DNA from: Bacteroidales bacterium
GTDB lineage: Bacteria; Bacteroidota; Bacteroidia; Bacteroidales; UBA7960
Reading direction: 5' to 3'
Assembly (NCBI GenBank): GCA_003451785.1
Contig: DMJL01000297.1
Span: forward strand, 1-5,804
DNA: 5,804 nucleotides
Under the pieces are notes generated by a model that was given only the letters and a program-made list of their open reading frames with translations, did not search any database and was not told the origin of the DNA. A program made the position numbers and the translations under genes. Positions 4,450-5,804 of this stretch are shown one piece after another; within the stretch, counting starts at the first letter, position 1, and every line of letters starts with the position of its first letter.

Positions 4450-5804
4450 TTGGCACCAAAAAACAAACCCGCGGAAAGGATCAGTTTCTCATCAGTAAGT
4501 TCGCATTTCGATTATCCCGATTTTTTGGAGCTGCAGTTGCAGTCGTTCCAAGATTTCTTCCAGTTGGAGACCACTCCCGAAAATCGTAAAAATGAAGGCC
4601 TATACAAGGTTTTTAGTGAGAACTTCCCGATCTCTGATGCGAGAAACAACTTTAAACTGGAATTCATCGATTATTTTATTGACCCCCCTAAGTATTCCAT
4701 CTTGGAATGTATCGAACGGGGGCTTACATACAGCGTTCCGCTAAAAGCTAAGCTAAAGCTTTATTGTACCGACCCCGAGCACGAGGATTTTGAAACAATT
4801 ATTCAAGATGTGTATTTGGGCATGATTCCCTACATGACCCCAAGGGGTACATTTGTGGTGAATGGTGCTGAGAGGGTAGTGGTTTCCCAATTGCACCGCT
4901 CTCCTGGGGTGTTTTTTGGCTCCAGCATTCATGCCAATGGCGCACAACTTTATAGCGCCAGAATTATCCCATTCAAAGGCTCGTGGATCGAATTTGCCAC
5001 CGACATCAATAATGTGATGTATGCCTATATTGATAGGAAAAAGAAACTGCCCGTTACAACGCTCTTCAGAGCTATTGGCTTTGAAAGCGACAAAGATATT
5101 TTGGATATCTTCATTCCTACCGACGAGATTAAAGTTAGCAAAACAGGTCTTAAGAAATATATCGGTCGCAAGCTTGCTGCCAGGGTACTTAGACCCGAGG
5201 TAGAAGATATCGTGGATTTGGATACTGGTGAAGTAGTTTCCATTGAGCGCAATAAAGTGCTTATTGAGAGGCAAACTATCTTAGAAAATGAGCACATTGA
5301 TCTTATTGTAGATTCAGGTGCTAAGAGCATCATTCTTCAGAAAGAAGATGTTAATTCTGCCGACTTTGCCCTTATTTTCAACACCCTACTCAAAGATACA
5401 GCCAATAGCGAAAAAGATGCGGTAGAGATTATCTATCGTTTGCTTCGCAATGCAGAACCACCCGATGATGAAACGGCAAGGGGATTGATCGAGAAATTGT
5501 TCTTCTCCGACAAGCGTTACGACTTGGGCGAGGTTGGTCGTTACCGTATAAACCGTAAACTTGGTCTGAGCATCCCACAGGAAAACAGGGTACTCACCCG
5601 CGAAGATATCATAGCCATAGTTAAGCATCTTATCGAACTTGTAAACTCCAAGGCCGATGTAGATGATATTGACCACCTGAGTAATAGACGCGTTCGTACT
5701 GTTGGTGAGCAACTCTATGGTCAGTTTGGAGTAGGTCTTGCCCGTATGGCTCGCACCATTCGCGAGCGCATGAATGTGCGTGACAACGAAGTGTTTGCGC
5801 CTAC
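4450..5804 (+). CDS. rpoB: DNA-directed RNA polymerase subunit beta, 3'-truncated by the window edge
   Basis: This is the beta subunit of RNA polymerase, which forms one side of the active-site cleft. The frame is uninterrupted from 4432 to the window end, giving 451 full codons from TTG 4450, about a third of a Bacteroidota RpoB. The N-terminus reads MAPKNKPAERISFSS if TTG is the start, then the conserved DYPDFLELQLQSFQDFF. Landmarks are YCTDPEHEDFET (near 110), GAERVVVSQLHRSPGVFFG (139-157, containing the N-terminal rifampicin cluster position), DRKKKLPVTTLFRAIGF, and DIDHLSNRRVRTVGEQL (406-422). The protrusion (1 to about 137), the lobe, and the return to the protrusion are in order. The window stops before the main rifampicin region. 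There is no ATG or GTG between the upstream in-frame stop (4429-4431) and the conserved region. rpoC presumably follows outside the window. Confidence 0.97.
   Translation, partial: MAPKNKPAERISFSSVSSHFDYPDFLELQLQSFQDFFQLETTPENRKNEGLYKVFSENFPISDARNNFKLEFIDYFIDPPKYSILECIERGLTYSVPLKAKLKLYCTDPEHEDFETIIQDVYLGMIPYMTPRGTFVVNGAERVVVSQLHRSPGVFFGSSIHANGAQLYSARIIPFKGSWIEFATDINNVMYAYIDRKKKLPVTTLFRAIGFESDKDILDIFIPTDEIKVSKTGLKKYIGRKLAARVLRPEVEDIVDLDTGEVVSIERNKVLIERQTILENEHIDLIVDSGAKSIILQKEDVNSADFALIFNTLLKDTANSEKDAVEIIYRLLRNAEPPDDETARGLIEKLFFSDKRYDLGEVGRYRINRKLGLSIPQENRVLTREDIIAIVKHLIELVNSKADVDDIDHLSNRRVRTVGEQLYGQFGVGLARMARTIRERMNVRDNEVFAP

Noticed and set aside
4395..4589. Small + strand reading frame beginning before rpoB
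   Set aside because: It overlaps the first 140 bases of rpoB in another frame, starts at TTG inside the hairpin end, and has no recognisable content.
4753..5274. 173-codon reading frame on the - strand inside rpoB
   Set aside because: It is the antisense shadow of strongly conserved RpoB coding sequence and has no domain-like features of its own.
5386..5712. 108-codon reading frame on the - strand inside rpoB
   Set aside because: It is antisense to conserved lobe and protrusion coding sequence, with no independent support.
1..5804. An undescribed multi-gene system
   Set aside because: Every coding region is a recognisable core gene in a gene order well known for bacteria. Novelty, if any, is limited to the intergenic control elements listed.

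Overview
The window is the conserved translation/transcription housekeeping locus of a bacterium of the phylum Bacteroidota, all on the + strand. It runs tuf (5' end cut off), tRNA-Trp(CCA), secE, nusG, rplK, rplA, rplJ, rplL, rpoB (3' end cut off). The protein sequences support Bacteroidota. RpoB closely resembles the RpoB of that phylum as I remember it, RplA carries phylum-like stretches, and starts mostly follow A/T-rich sequence without a Shine-Dalgarno motif. A class such as Chitinophagia or Saprospiria is possible, but I cannot fix it from sequence alone.

Layout. Positions 1-1098 hold EF-Tu from about residue 31 to its end, followed by a strong intrinsic terminator (1105-1137). Only four bases later tRNA-Trp begins (1142-1214), then secE (1237-1431) and nusG (best start ATG 1519, to 2061). 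The ribosomal stalk and L1-arm genes follow: rplK (2141-2575), rplA (2638-3333), rplJ (3372-3893) and rplL (3945-4325). A long hairpin (4341-4394) lies in the 124-base gap before rpoB. rpoB opens at a TTG codon (4450) and stays open to the window edge, stopping just short of the rifampicin-resistance cluster I region.

How the genes work together. EF-Tu delivers aminoacyl-tRNA to the ribosome, where L10, L12 and L11 form the GTPase-associated stalk and base, and L1 forms the mobile E-site stalk. SecE is the small subunit of the SecYEG translocon. NusG binds RNA polymerase, whose beta subunit is encoded by rpoB, and couples it to termination or translation. There is no gene-free stretch over 300 bases, and no mobile element, CRISPR array or foreign-looking gene.

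The interesting material is regulatory. A perfect match to the Bacteroidota -7 promoter box sits inside the tuf terminator hairpin, directly before the tRNA. rpoB lacks any ATG start. Imperfect hairpins occupy most of the intergenic gaps, including two that could be sites for L1 feedback control. I found no undescribed multi-gene system here.
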